Of a DNA stretch of 64,000 nucleotides, positions 1-16,200 are shown piece after piece (within the stretch, counting starts at the first letter, position 1; every line of letters starts with the position of its first letter). The stretch spans positions 1-64,000 of the forward strand of contig RYFE02000015.1 in assembly GCA_004138175.2 (NCBI GenBank), written 5' to 3'. The translations under genes were made by a program, and so were the position numbers. Source of the DNA: Chloroflexales bacterium ZM16-3 (lineage in GTDB: Bacteria; Chloroflexota; Chloroflexia; Chloroflexales; Chloroflexaceae). The notes beneath the pieces are model-generated. The model worked only from the letters and a program-made list of their open reading frames with translations. It was not told the DNA's origin and did no database searches.

Positions 1-1
1 G

Positions 2-196
2 ATGATCTCGCTCTTCACCCTGGCCATCCAGGAGCGGATCTCGCTCTACCGGCTCTACCGGGTGGTCTACCCCTACCCGACCTTCTCCAGCGGCGTGCAG
101 AAGGTTGCCGACGCCTTCCTGCGCGACACGCTGACCGGCCTGCGCACAGAGCTGCCAACCTACCTGCTGCACCGGTGGGCGCGGGTCGGGACGTAG
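2..196 (+). CDS. C-terminal end of an FAD-dependent pyridine nucleotide-disulfide oxidoreductase (partial)
   Basis: Only the last 64 codons lie in the window; the gene starts upstream. The visible peptide carries VVYPYPTFSSGVQKVADAF, which resembles the HPYPT segment at the end of the dimerisation domain of mercuric-reductase and dihydrolipoamide-dehydrogenase-like flavoproteins. Nothing of the FAD or NAD(P) sites or the redox disulfide is visible, so the substrate cannot be named. The reading frame continues to the window edge and stops with TAG at 194-196, inside the start of a palindromic repeat. The family call rests on one short motif. Confidence 0.6.
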   Translation: MISLFTLAIQERISLYRLYRVVYPYPTFSSGVQKVADAFLRDTLTGLRTELPTYLLHRWARVGT

Positions 197-249
197 GGAC
201 GCAGCACGCTGCGTCCATCTCTGTGGACGCAGCGCGCTGCGTCCCTACG
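192..249. repeat. Palindromic intergenic repeat, 25-bp arms
   Basis: The arms at 192-216 and 225-249 are inverted copies with one mismatch and an 8-nt spacer. Each arm is itself partly palindromic (GCAGCxCGCTGC). The outer CGTAGGG ends resemble the 28-bp palindrome at 47001-47028 (GTAGGGGCGCG...), so both may belong to one family. It directly follows the oxidoreductase stop codon and could act as a terminator-like hairpin, but no T-run follows. Confidence 0.85.
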
Positions 250-275
250 AAATATATACGTGAAAGGAGCGCCCG

Positions 276-746
276 ATGACCTTCGCCCGCCCCCGACTTG
301 TCGCCCTGGCCCTGGCGGCTCTGATGATTCTGGTCGCCTGCGGGGCGCAGCCCGCCGCCGCCCCGCCCGCACCCACAGATCCCCCGCCCGCCGCCGCCCC
401 GACCAGTGGCGAGCTGGATGTTGCCAGCTGGGACAGCGTGCTGGCCGCCGCGCGCGGGCAGACGGTGAATTGGTACATATGGGGCGGCTCCGAGAGCATC
501 AACCGCTTTGTGGATGACTTCTACGGCAAACCGCTGCAGGAGCGCTACGGCATTACCCTCAACCGCGTGCCGCTGGCCGACACGGTGGATGCGGTGAACC
601 AGGTGCTCAGCGAGAAGACAGCCGGCAAAGACCCAGGCGCCGTCGACATGATCTGGATCAACGGCGAGAACTTCCTCTCGCTCAAGCAGGCCGACATGCT
701 CTACGCGGGCTGGTCGCAGCTTCGAGTGGAGCATCCGCTTCCATAG
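276..746 (+). pseudogene. Truncated ABC transporter solute-binding lipoprotein (YnjB-like)
   Basis: The 156-codon frame begins with a lipoprotein signal peptide (hydrophobic ALALAALMILVACG with the lipobox Cys at about residue 23), then an Ala/Pro-rich linker, then about 90 residues that resemble the start of YnjB-type extracellular solute-binding proteins (VNWYIWGGSESINRFVDDF and IDMIWINGENF-like segments). Family members are about 380-400 residues, so more than half is missing. The similarity ends near base 715 and the frame stops at 746. No partner permease or ATPase is present. It is probably a non-functional remnant, although the signal peptide is intact. Confidence 0.7.
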
Positions 747-749
747 CCC

Positions 750-1009
750 GATGAGCTACTGGGACCAGCGCCACTTTGGGCGGCAGTTTGCCATCTTCGA
801 GCTGCTCCTCGATGCCGGACTGCTCGCATACTTGTTCGGGCCGGGGCTGTGGAGATGGATTACGCGCAGCCGCCCTACCGGATGGATGACTCACACGGCG
901 ACCCGAGCTTCCGCGCGATCCCGGCCACTACCCCGGCGGAACAGCTGATGATCACCCACGACTACTACGACCACCGCGATGCGGAGCGCGACATGAACAT
1001 CCTCGCACG
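750..1009 (+). other. Unrecognised remnant coding sequence
   Basis: Two overlapping short frames run here (751-948 and 849-1142) and neither resembles a family I recognise. The stretch sits between a truncated lipoprotein gene and transposase debris, so it is probably a scrambled fragment from a past insertion or deletion. There is no ribosome-binding site or complete domain to support a real gene. Confidence 0.4.
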
Positions 1010-1353
1010 CCCCTTGCCGCGCTCGACGCCTACTTTGCTCCGCTCCAGGTTCACTTTCTGCGCAGCGAAAGCCGTCACGCCATGGAGCGCTATCTCACCG
1101 GGGTGCTCAGTGAGCACCCCAACAAGAACTGCGACACCATGACCCAGATCGTTTCCGGCACCTCGGAGCAGTCGCTTCAGGGCATGCTGACCACGAAGCG
1201 CTGGGATGCAAGCGCGCTCAATGCCCAACGTGTGCAGCGCCTGATGGTGCCCCCCCTCTGAAGGCGATGCGGTGCTGATCATGCCTGCCCAAGCAGGGGA
1301 ACGCCTCGGTCGGGATTGCGCGCCATTATTCGGGGGCGCTGCGCCTGTCCAAG
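1010..1353 (+). pseudogene. IS701-type transposase remnant
   Basis: Frame-broken DDE transposase. From about 1010 to 1261 the frame reads LDAYFAPLQVHFLRSESRH, then NKNCDT, then WDASALNAQRVQRL, which matches my memory of the N-terminal part of IS701-type transposases. A second piece in another frame at 1288-1353 reads PKQGNASVGIARHYSG, which corresponds to the downstream segment around the first catalytic Asp. The Asp itself and the rest of the protein are lost, and no inverted repeats were found. The 265 bases that follow, up to the next gene, show nothing recognisable. Confidence 0.75.
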
Positions 1354-1618
1354 CGTCCGTCTATGCAACTCCGATAGGATTGCTATACCGCACCCCCTGG
1401 ATTGATCTACAAGAAAATAAATGAATCGCAACCTTATGTGTGTGTTTTGCATGGTGACAATAGAGCCACTTTCGTGGATGATAGCAAGTACTTAGTCTCT
1501 GCTACCAATACTGTAGTGACGTCATCGCTGCACCGCATTGTGCTCTTCCATCCACGCACAGATGCTGGCGCCGTCCTACCTCCGGGCTAGGGGGCTTGAG
1601 CCCCGGAGAGGTGCATCC

Positions 1619-9577
<7,959 letters not shown>

Positions 9578-9942
9578 TTGTTCTGCGTACGCGCTTGGCG
9601 TTAGCACTAGAGAGCCAGTCATTTGCCCGATAATGCACCATCTCTGGCACCGTGAGCAGCATGGCTCTGATGGTGATGCACTCGCCAGATCAGACTGCTG
9701 CTCAACAAATCTGGAGTTCTCTGGCAAACCTGAGCATGCTTGATCGGTCAGGTGTCGAAAGCTAACCTGATACCGTTTAATGCACTCCAGGGCACAGATG
9801 TTGGGATTGAGCCCTCAAGGGGAGAAGGAAGTATATCGCTTCCTGGTGAGGAATGCCCCCCCTCTCCCGCACAGGAAGAGGGGGCTGGGGGGTGAGGGCT
9901 GCGCGAGACTGTCAAATAAAATTGGCCCCTCGGAAACCTTGT
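9578..9942. other. Gene-free stretch with one short inverted repeat
   Basis: No convincing gene is seen on either strand. At 9858-9884 an 8-bp inverted repeat (CCCCCTCT/AGAGGGGG) is followed by GCTGGGGGGTGAGGG, a G-rich intergenic repeat type that recurs in many high-GC genomes. The remainder shows no recognisable signal. Confidence 0.5.
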
Positions 9943-10149
9943 CTCTCGCCCCACGACTTCCGGCGCACCAACATCTCGCAGCTGCTCGACGCCGACACCG
10001 ACATCGACACCGCCAAGCAGATCGCCGGCCACGCCAGCGTCGAGACCACCGCCCGCTACGACCGCCGCGGCGAGCCTGCTCGCCAGCGCGCCGCCGAGAA
10101 AATCTATGTGCCGTTTTTTCCTCTGGAGATCAGGGGAGGGAAGCCATGA
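9943..10149 (+). pseudogene. Tyrosine recombinase (phage integrase family) C-terminal fragment
   Basis: The last 68 codons of this frame read [16 protein letters not shown] and then [17 protein letters not shown]. These are the HxxR box and the tyrosine box (nucleophile in TARYDRR) of XerD-like integrases. The N-terminal core-binding domain and the first catalytic Arg are missing, and the sequence upstream of about 9943 is repeat DNA. It is a dead end-fragment, and attachment sites could not be identified. Confidence 0.8.
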
Positions 10150-10293
10150 CGAGCGCCGCAGCCCTGCGCGCCCGCCGCGCGGCCCGCTTCGGCATCTGCG
10201 GCGACAGGGAAAGCAAAAAGTGCCGTAGAGCATACGTGACGATGTCACGCTTCGCTTCGCTCAGCGTCCCGTTGGTGTTCCGGGTGCATCTGG

Positions 10294-10321
10294 TTGACAA
10301 TTGATTATCTTCGATTATAAT
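10294..10321 (+). promoter_or_regulatory. Consensus sigma-70 promoter upstream of the GntR gene
   Basis: TTGACA (10294-10299) and TATAAT (10316-10321) are perfect boxes with a 16-bp spacer, in an AT-rich pocket of otherwise GC-rich DNA. Transcription would begin near 10328, giving a leader of about 100 bases to the GntR start. Within the leader, TGACAT (10342-10347) and ATGTCA (10363-10368) form an inverted pair that could be an operator for the regulator. Confidence 0.75.
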
Positions 10322-10428
10322 TTATATAATTCCAAAGAATTTGACATATAGACATGCTTAGAATGTCAGCCACGGGATGAACAGGGAGCATCCTGTAAAG
10401 GCTTCTTTGGCCATGCCCGCGAGGCGGA

Positions 10429-11076
10429 ATGAGCAACAAACCGCAAACCATCGCAGGCTACGTGCTGGGGGCCATCCGCCAGCGGATTATCGAGGGACAG
10501 TATCAGCCCGGCGTGCGGCTCGACCAGCACGCGATTGCTGCGGAGCTGGGCGCGAGCCTGATCCCGGTGCGCGAGAGCCTGCGCCAGCTTGAGGCCGAGG
10601 GGTTGGTGACGATCTTGCCGCATCGCGGTGTATTTGTCGTCGATCTCTCGATCGATGACTTCACCGAGATCTACCGCATCCGCGAGGTGCTGGAGGAGCT
10701 TGCGATCCAGATGGCGATCCCCAACTATGGCGAGGCTGATCTGGAGCGCATTCATCGGCTGAACGAACAGATCCAGCACAAGCTCAGCACGCACGATCAT
10801 GCCGCAGCCCTCGATCTGAACCAGGAGTTCCACCTTGCGACCTACGAGCCAGCGCGTCAGCCCCTGCTGCTCGATATGATCAATGGGCTGTCCAATCGCT
10901 CGGCCCACTATCGCCAACGCTATATCAATCTTCCCGACCGGGAATTTCTGATGATCGCCGACCATCAGGGGATCGTCGATGCCTGCACCGCACGCGACCC
11001 ATCTGCGGCGGGGCAGGCGGTGCGCAGGCATCTGCGCCATACGCTAGAGGGGGTGGTAGCGTCGATTACGCGGTAA
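10429..11076 (+). CDS. GntR-family (FadR/FCD type) transcriptional regulator
   Basis: The 215-residue protein has an N-terminal winged helix-turn-helix (about residues 5-70, with LDQHAIAAELGASLIPVRES and a GLVTILPHRGVFV wing) and an all-helical FCD ligand-binding domain (about 78-205). Conserved His and Asp/Glu residues of the FCD metal/ligand pocket are plausible (EFHLAT, HQGIVDAC, VRRHLRHT). It lies just upstream of a transport and catabolic operon in the same direction, so it probably controls that operon in response to the transported acid or its breakdown product. Transcription likely starts at the promoter at 10294. The ligand is unknown. Confidence 0.9.
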   Translation: MSNKPQTIAGYVLGAIRQRIIEGQYQPGVRLDQHAIAAELGASLIPVRESLRQLEAEGLVTILPHRGVFVVDLSIDDFTEIYRIREVLEELAIQMAIPNYGEADLERIHRLNEQIQHKLSTHDHAAALDLNQEFHLATYEPARQPLLLDMINGLSNRSAHYRQRYINLPDREFLMIADHQGIVDACTARDPSAAGQAVRRHLRHTLEGVVASITR

Positions 11077-11265
11077 GACCGGGAGTCGACCGTCGGTGAT
11101 GTCGTGCCAACAAGCTATGTGCGGTACTTCACGCCTTGCAATGAGTAGCCCGTGCAGGCGGGCTTCGCAGACCAGAGCCGGGGGGCTTCAGTCCCCTGGG
11201 AAGCATGTCTCACGTCGCGCCCGAGCACCGTTCAGTGCCGAATTGCCGTTCAAGGAGGAATCGCA

Positions 11266-12600
11266 ATGCCCCGTCCGATCAACCGTCGCCTACTCTGGGT
11301 GACAGCGCTGCTGGTCAGCCTGATGCTTAGCGTCAGTGCGTGTGGCTCTTCTGCCACGGCCCCCTCAACCACGCCGACCGAGGCTCCGCCCGCCGCCGAT
11401 ACGCCTGCCCCCGCCGCTCCCACAGAGTCTTCCGGCGATGCCGCCCCCGCCGCTCCCACAGAGTCTTCCGGCGATGCCGCCCCCAGCGGCGATCCGATCA
11501 AGATCGGCTGCTCGCTGCCAGAGACCGGCGCCTACGCCGAAACCGGCGTCTGGGTGAAGCGCGGCTACGAGCAGTGGGTCGCAGATATGAATGCCAACGG
11601 CGGCCTGCTGGGCCGCCCGGTCGAACTGACCATCTACGACGATGAGAGCAAGGTTGAGAATGCGGTCAACCTGATGAACCGCGTGATCACCGTCGACAAC
11701 GTCGATCTGATCTGCGGCGGCTACCCCGGCACCTCAGCGGCGGCCCAGATGGCGGTCGCCGAGAAGAATCAGAAGGTCTATGTCTCGATGGGCGGGCATA
11801 TGGCGTCGTTCATGCAGAACTACACCTACTCCTTCGGTGCCCCGCCGCTGATGGGACAGTGGTGGTACGAGGGTCTCTTCGACTGGCTGGAGACCGTGCC
11901 CGCCGCAGAGCGCCCGGCCCGCGCCGCCATCTTCACCATGAACAACCCGATCGGTGCCGCCGTGCTTGAGCCGATCACGAACCGCCTGGTCGGCCTGGGT
12001 ATCGAGGTGGTGGCCGATGAGAAGTACGACCTGCCCCTGGCCGACGCCACCCCGTTGATCGCCAAGGCCAAGGCCGCCGATGCCGATATGTTCTTCTCCA
12101 ACGGCCTGCTCGCCGACGGCGCGCAGACCATCCGGGCCATGAAGGCGCTGGGCTATAACCCCAAGCTGATCGCCCAGGGCATCGGCACGCTGGTGCCCGC
12201 CTGGACCCAGGAGCTGGGTGCTGATGGGAACTATGTCTTCTCGGGGACGGCGCTGCACGACAAGCTACCCTTCGAGGGGATCGCCCGCCTAAACCAGGTG
12301 GCCGCCGAAACGTATCAGGTGCCCACCGCGCCGACCTACTTTCTCTTCGGCTATGCCTGGGCCCAGGCGCTTGAGCGCGGGGTTGAGGGCGCGCAGACGC
12401 TCGATCAGACCGCTATCCGCGACTGGCTTAAGTCGCACGAGATCAGCACGATCGGCGGGAAGTTTAGCTTCGATGAGCAGGGGCTGCCCCCGGCATACAC
12501 CTTCCTGACCCAGGTGATCGATGGCAAGGTCGAGCTGATCTGGCCCCCCGAGGTGCAGACGCACAAGCCGGTCTACCCCAAGCCAGACTGGGAGTCTTAA
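11266..12600 (+). CDS. ABC transporter substrate-binding lipoprotein, branched-chain amino acid type
   Basis: This 444-residue lipoprotein is the extracytoplasmic receptor of the Liv-type importer encoded downstream. I chose ATG 11266 because AGGAGG lies at 11253-11258 and it gives a clean signal peptide with lipobox LSVSACG; the longer frame upstream has neither. After an Ala/Pro/Thr linker with a duplicated 12-residue unit, the body (about residues 78-435) is a periplasmic-binding-protein fold of the LivJ type: IKIGCSLPETGAYAETG, then MNANGGLLGRPVELTIYDD, then VDNVDLICGGYPGT. The ligand cannot be read from the sequence; the enzymes in the operon argue for an organic acid or amide rather than leucine. 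Confidence 0.9.
   Translation: MPRPINRRLLWVTALLVSLMLSVSACGSSATAPSTTPTEAPPAADTPAPAAPTESSGDAAPAAPTESSGDAAPSGDPIKIGCSLPETGAYAETGVWVKRGYEQWVADMNANGGLLGRPVELTIYDDESKVENAVNLMNRVITVDNVDLICGGYPGTSAAAQMAVAEKNQKVYVSMGGHMASFMQNYTYSFGAPPLMGQWWYEGLFDWLETVPAAERPARAAIFTMNNPIGAAVLEPITNRLVGLGIEVVADEKYDLPLADATPLIAKAKAADADMFFSNGLLADGAQTIRAMKALGYNPKLIAQGIGTLVPAWTQELGADGNYVFSGTALHDKLPFEGIARLNQVAAETYQVPTAPTYFLFGYAWAQALERGVEGAQTLDQTAIRDWLKSHEISTIGGKFSFDEQGLPPAYTFLTQVIDGKVELIWPPEVQTHKPVYPKPDWES
11411..11482 (+). repeat. 36-bp tandem duplication in the lipoprotein linker
   Basis: Two exact 36-bp copies encode the 12-residue unit AAPTESSGDAAP in the flexible linker between the lipidated Cys and the binding domain. 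This is likely a recent slippage event that changes only tether length. Confidence 0.9.
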
Positions 12601-12754
12601 AGGGAGTCGGGGGACAGGAGGCAGGAGTCGGGTGTTGAGAGTCAGGGGCCGGGGGCCGATTGGAAAGCGGCCCTCATCCCCCATCCCCTTCTCCCTGAGC
12701 GTGAGACAGCGATCTAGATCGGAACCGACTCCCGACTCCCGACTCCCGACTCCT
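12601..12754. repeat. Heptamer repeat region (GACTCCC family), inverted halves
   Basis: Bases 12726-12753 hold four near-perfect GACTCCC units. At 12602-12655 the reverse orientation (GGGAGTC) recurs in a decayed form, and both sides include a CAGGGGCCGGG-like tail or its complement (GGCCCCTG near 12762). The block fills most of the 183 bases between the binding-protein stop and the livH start. It may act as an attenuating hairpin inside the operon. Confidence 0.75.
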
Positions 12755-12783
12755 GAATCCCGGCCCCTGCCGCAGGTGCAACG

Positions 12784-13653
12784 ATGCTCTATGAACTGAC
12801 CCAGTCGCTGGTGAGCGGGCTGCTGATCGGCAGCGCCTTCGCCGTGCTGAGCGTCGGGTTTAGCCTGGCATGGGGCGTGAACCACGTCCTGAATGTCGCC
12901 CATACCACCTTCGCGATCCTGGCCGCCTATATCGGCTACTGGGCGCTCAAGGTCTGGGGGCTCGACCCGGTCTTCACCCTGGTCGGCATCGGCCCGCTCT
13001 TCTTTGTGATCGGGGTGGTGCTCCACGAGACGCTGATCAAGATGACGGCCCGCCGTACCAACGATCTGGTGCTCTCGACTATGGTGCTGACCTTTGGCCT
13101 GGCGGTGATCGTCGAGAACGTGATGCAGTCGGTCTGGACGCCCGACCCGCGCATCGTGGAGACGGCCTACACCGGCAAGGCGCTTAACATCGGGCCGATC
13201 AGCCTAGCCTTCACCAACCTGGTCAGCTTCGCCCTGGCCGCCGTCACCATCGCCGGGCTATACCTCTTTTCCAGCACGACCTACACCGGCAAGGCGGTGC
13301 GTGCGGTCTGGCAGAACCCGACCGGTGCCGCGCTGGCCGGGATCAATCTGACGCGGGTCACTAGCATCACCTTCGGGCTGTCCCTGGCGACGGCGGGGGT
13401 GGGCGGGGTGGCCATGTCGCTGATCTACGCCTTTGACCCGGCGACCCATCTGGCATGGCTGATCTACGTCTTCCTGGTGGTCATCCTGGGCGGGGTCGGC
13501 AGCATCCTCGGCGCAACCCTGGCCGGGCTGATCATCGGGCTGATCATCGGCGTCAGCGGGGTCTTCATCCCGCTGGTCTGGGTCAACTTTGTGCTCTTTG
13601 TCCTGCTGATCGCCTTGCTGCTGATCCGGCCAGACGGCCTGCTCCGGCGCTGA
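12784..13653 (+). CDS. livH: Branched-chain amino acid-type ABC transporter permease (LivH family)
   Basis: The 289-residue integral membrane protein has about eight hydrophobic segments. It shows the LivH-type start (SLVSGLLIGSAFAVLSVGFS), the ALAGINLTRVTSITFGL loop and the conserved end VILGGVGSILGATLAGLIIG followed by LLIRPDGLL. With LivM it forms the transmembrane channel of the importer. There is no strong ribosome-binding site before ATG 12784; the preceding DNA is the GACTCCC repeat region. It sits 10 bases from livM, so the two are co-translated. Confidence 0.92.
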   Translation: MLYELTQSLVSGLLIGSAFAVLSVGFSLAWGVNHVLNVAHTTFAILAAYIGYWALKVWGLDPVFTLVGIGPLFFVIGVVLHETLIKMTARRTNDLVLSTMVLTFGLAVIVENVMQSVWTPDPRIVETAYTGKALNIGPISLAFTNLVSFALAAVTIAGLYLFSSTTYTGKAVRAVWQNPTGAALAGINLTRVTSITFGLSLATAGVGGVAMSLIYAFDPATHLAWLIYVFLVVILGGVGSILGATLAGLIIGLIIGVSGVFIPLVWVNFVLFVLLIALLLIRPDGLLRR

Positions 13654-13663
13654 TGAGGGATCT

Positions 13664-14632
13664 ATGCGTAAGCTATTGCAGCCCTGGCTGATCGTGAGCA
13701 TCCTGGTGATTGCGCTGCTGGCCGGGTTCCCGCTGACCCGGCCCAGCACCTATCTGCTCGGCTTCTTGCTGACGATCTTTATGTATGGCGCGCTGGCCGC
13801 CAGCTGGAATATTGTCGGCGGGTTCACCGGCTACCTGAGCTTCGGCCACGCGGCCTTTTTTGGCCTGGGCGCCTACACCACGGCCCTGCTGCTGTTTTAC
13901 TTCGACTGGTCTCCCTTCCTGACCCTGCCGCTGGCCGGGCTGGTCGCGGGCGGGTTCGCCGCCCTGGTCGGCTTCCCTTGCCTGCGCCTGCGCGGCCCCT
14001 ATTTCAGCCTGGTGACGCTGGTGCTCGGCCTGGCCGTCTACAGCCTGGTGCTGAACCTGGACTTCACCCAGGGCTCGACCGGGCTGTTCCTGCCCTTCCC
14101 GCCGGTCGATATCTTTACGAACCACGTCATCTTCTACGAGAGTATGCTTGCGCTGCTTGTCCTGGCCACCTTCACCCTGCGCTGGATCGCGCACTCGAAG
14201 ATGGGCGTGGGCCTGGCCGCCATCCGCGCCGATGAGGAAGTGGCCCAGACCCTGGGGGTGAGCGTGACCTGGCTGAAGCTGCAGGCGTTTGTCCTGAGCG
14301 CCTTTCTCAGCGGGCTGGTCGGCGGGATCTACTCCTACTACAAGAGCTATCTTGACCCGAGCTTTGTGTTTGCCACGGCGATCTCGATCAACATCGCGCT
14401 GATGGCCCTCTTCGGCGGGCGGCTCTCGTGGCTGGGGCCGCTGCTCGGGGCCGTGCTGCTCTCGACGATCAACGAGGTGCTGGTGATCCAGGTGGGCGCA
14501 CAGCCCGCCCGGATCGTCTTTGGTTCGCTGCTGATCATCGTGATTCTGTTCATGCCGAACGGGCTGATCGCGGCCATTCAGCCGCTGCGGCGGCTGTTTG
14601 GCCGACCGTCAGCTATGAGACAAGGTTCGTAA
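13664..14632 (+). CDS. livM: Branched-chain amino acid-type ABC transporter permease (LivM family)
   Basis: This 322-residue membrane protein carries the LivM hallmarks AASWNIVGGFTGYLSFGHAAFFGLGAY near residue 45 and LAAIRADEEVAQTLGVSV near residue 185, plus about nine hydrophobic segments. GAGGGATCT precedes ATG 13664. It pairs with LivH as the second channel subunit and is energised by the two ATPases further down. The operon is then interrupted by a cyclase gene, an unusual insertion between the permease and ATPase genes of Liv systems. Confidence 0.92.
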   Translation: MRKLLQPWLIVSILVIALLAGFPLTRPSTYLLGFLLTIFMYGALAASWNIVGGFTGYLSFGHAAFFGLGAYTTALLLFYFDWSPFLTLPLAGLVAGGFAALVGFPCLRLRGPYFSLVTLVLGLAVYSLVLNLDFTQGSTGLFLPFPPVDIFTNHVIFYESMLALLVLATFTLRWIAHSKMGVGLAAIRADEEVAQTLGVSVTWLKLQAFVLSAFLSGLVGGIYSYYKSYLDPSFVFATAISINIALMALFGGRLSWLGPLLGAVLLSTINEVLVIQVGAQPARIVFGSLLIIVILFMPNGLIAAIQPLRRLFGRPSAMRQGS

Positions 14633-14639
14633 TCGTAGC

Positions 14640-14656
14640 ACCGCCTTCCAGGCGGT
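14640..14656. other. Short hairpin between livM and the cyclase gene
   Basis: ACCGCC (14640-14645) and GGCGGT (14651-14656) form a 6-bp stem with a 5-nt loop. No T-run follows, so it is more likely an mRNA processing or stability element than a full terminator. Confidence 0.45.
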
Positions 14657-14713
14657 CAGAAGTGCAGTCGCAGGCTGGAATCTCGCGCTATGGACTGTCA
14701 CGAGGAGGAGCCG

Positions 14714-15475
14714 ATGAAGATCTTCGACCTGAGCGTGCCGACCGAAGCGAGCCCGAGCGAGCCGCTGCCGCTCAACGTTGTCCACGAGAGCCACGCGCAG
14801 AGCGCCGCCCAGATGGCCAGCTTCTTCGAGGCCACCCCCGCCGACCTGCCCGAGGGCCAGGGTTGGGCGAATGATCACGTGACGATGAACGCTCACGCGG
14901 GCACGCACGTCGATGCGCCCTGGCACTACTACCCGACCTGCGGCGGCGCGCGCGCGCGGACGATCGACGAGATGCCGCTTGAATGGTTCTATGGCGACGG
15001 CGTGGTGCTGGATATGCGCCACAAGCCGTGCGGCGGGCTGATCGAGGTGGCCGACCTGCAGGCCGAGCTGGCGCGGATCGGCTACAGCCTCAAGCCGGGC
15101 GACATCGTGATGATCAACACCGGCGCCGACAAGAGCTGGGGCCAGGCCGCGTATTTCCACGCCGGGGCGGGGATGACCGCCGCATCAACCCGCTGGCTGA
15201 TCGCGCAGGGCATCCGGGTGATGGGCATCGACGCCTGGGGCTGGGATCAGCCATTCTGGGCGATGCGCGATCGCTTCAAAGAGAGCGGCGACCCCGGCGT
15301 GATCTGGGAGGCCCACCGAGTCGGACGCGACCTGGAGTACTGTCATATTGAGAAGCTGGCCAACCTCGACACCTTGCCACGGCCCTTTGGCTTCAAGGTG
15401 TCGTGCTTCCCGGTGAAGCTCACCGGCGGGAGCGCGGGATGGGCGCGCGTCGTCGCCCTATTTGAAGATCTCTGA
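14714..15475 (+). CDS. Cyclase/kynurenine formamidase-like metal-dependent hydrolase
   Basis: This 253-residue protein belongs to the cyclase family that includes kynurenine formamidase and isatin hydrolase. The metal-binding signature HAGTHVDAPWHY lies near residue 58. Further conserved features are PGDIVMINTGA near 130 and the IDAWGWDQP segment near 175. ATG 14714 follows GAGGAGGAG with ideal spacing; the alternative start 24 bases upstream lacks one. Its TGA overlaps the livG ATG (TGATG). Family members hydrolyse amides or lactams, so placement inside a transporter operon suggests it opens or deacylates the imported compound. The substrate is unknown. Confidence 0.85.
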   Translation: MKIFDLSVPTEASPSEPLPLNVVHESHAQSAAQMASFFEATPADLPEGQGWANDHVTMNAHAGTHVDAPWHYYPTCGGARARTIDEMPLEWFYGDGVVLDMRHKPCGGLIEVADLQAELARIGYSLKPGDIVMINTGADKSWGQAAYFHAGAGMTAASTRWLIAQGIRVMGIDAWGWDQPFWAMRDRFKESGDPGVIWEAHRVGRDLEYCHIEKLANLDTLPRPFGFKVSCFPVKLTGGSAGWARVVALFEDL

Positions 15476-16200
15476 TGCTGCGTATCGAACAGATCACCAA
15501 ACGCTTCGGCGGCCTGACCGCGCTGGATCGCGTCGATCTGGCCGTCGACCAGGGCCAGCTGGTCGGCCTGATCGGCCCGAACGGCTCGGGCAAGAGCACG
15601 CTCTTCGGTGTCATCTCCGGCTTCCACCGGCCCGAGCATGGCCGGATCGTGTTCGCGGGCCAGGACATCGTCGGGCGGCCGCCGCACGCCATCGCCCGCC
15701 TGGGGGTCGGGCGCACCTTCCAGATCGTGCGGCCCTTCACCCGCATGAGCGCGATCGAGAATGTAGAGGTGGGGCTGCTCTATGGCCAGGGCATCGCCTA
15801 CGGCACAGCGGCGCAGCAGGCCCGCGAGATCTTGGAGTTCGTCGGCCTGGGCCAGCGCATCCAGGCCGACGTGGCCAACTTCACCCTGGCCGACAAGAAG
15901 CGCCTGGAGATCGCCCGCGCCCTCTCGACCGGCCCGCGCCTGCTGCTGCTCGACGAAGTCTTCGCCGGGCTGAACCCGGTGGAGGTGCGCGGGGCGATCA
16001 GCCTGATCCGGCGCATGCGCGACGAGCTCAAGCTGACGATCATTATGGTCGAGCATGTGCTGAGCGCGGTGATGGAGACCTGCGAGCGGGTGATGGTGCT
16101 GAGCTACGGCCAGAAGATCGCCGAGGGGACGCCGGAGGAGATCACCCGCGACCCGGACGTGATCCGGGTCTATCTGGGGACGCGCTATGCTCACCATTGA
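15475..16200 (+). CDS. livG: Branched-chain amino acid-type ABC transporter ATPase (LivG family)
   Basis: This 241-residue ATPase has Walker A GPNGSGKST near residue 38 and Walker B LLLLDEVFAGLNP near residue 157. The ABC signature is unusual: where LivG normally has an LSYGQ-type loop, this protein reads FTLADKKRLEIARAL. That variant fits a LivG subgroup that lacks the classical LSGGQ, since the flanking RLEIARAL helix is intact. The start overlaps the cyclase stop and the end overlaps livF by 14 bases, so all three are translationally coupled. Confidence 0.9.
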   Translation: MLRIEQITKRFGGLTALDRVDLAVDQGQLVGLIGPNGSGKSTLFGVISGFHRPEHGRIVFAGQDIVGRPPHAIARLGVGRTFQIVRPFTRMSAIENVEVGLLYGQGIAYGTAAQQAREILEFVGLGQRIQADVANFTLADKKRLEIARALSTGPRLLLLDEVFAGLNPVEVRGAISLIRRMRDELKLTIIMVEHVLSAVMETCERVMVLSYGQKIAEGTPEEITRDPDVIRVYLGTRYAHH

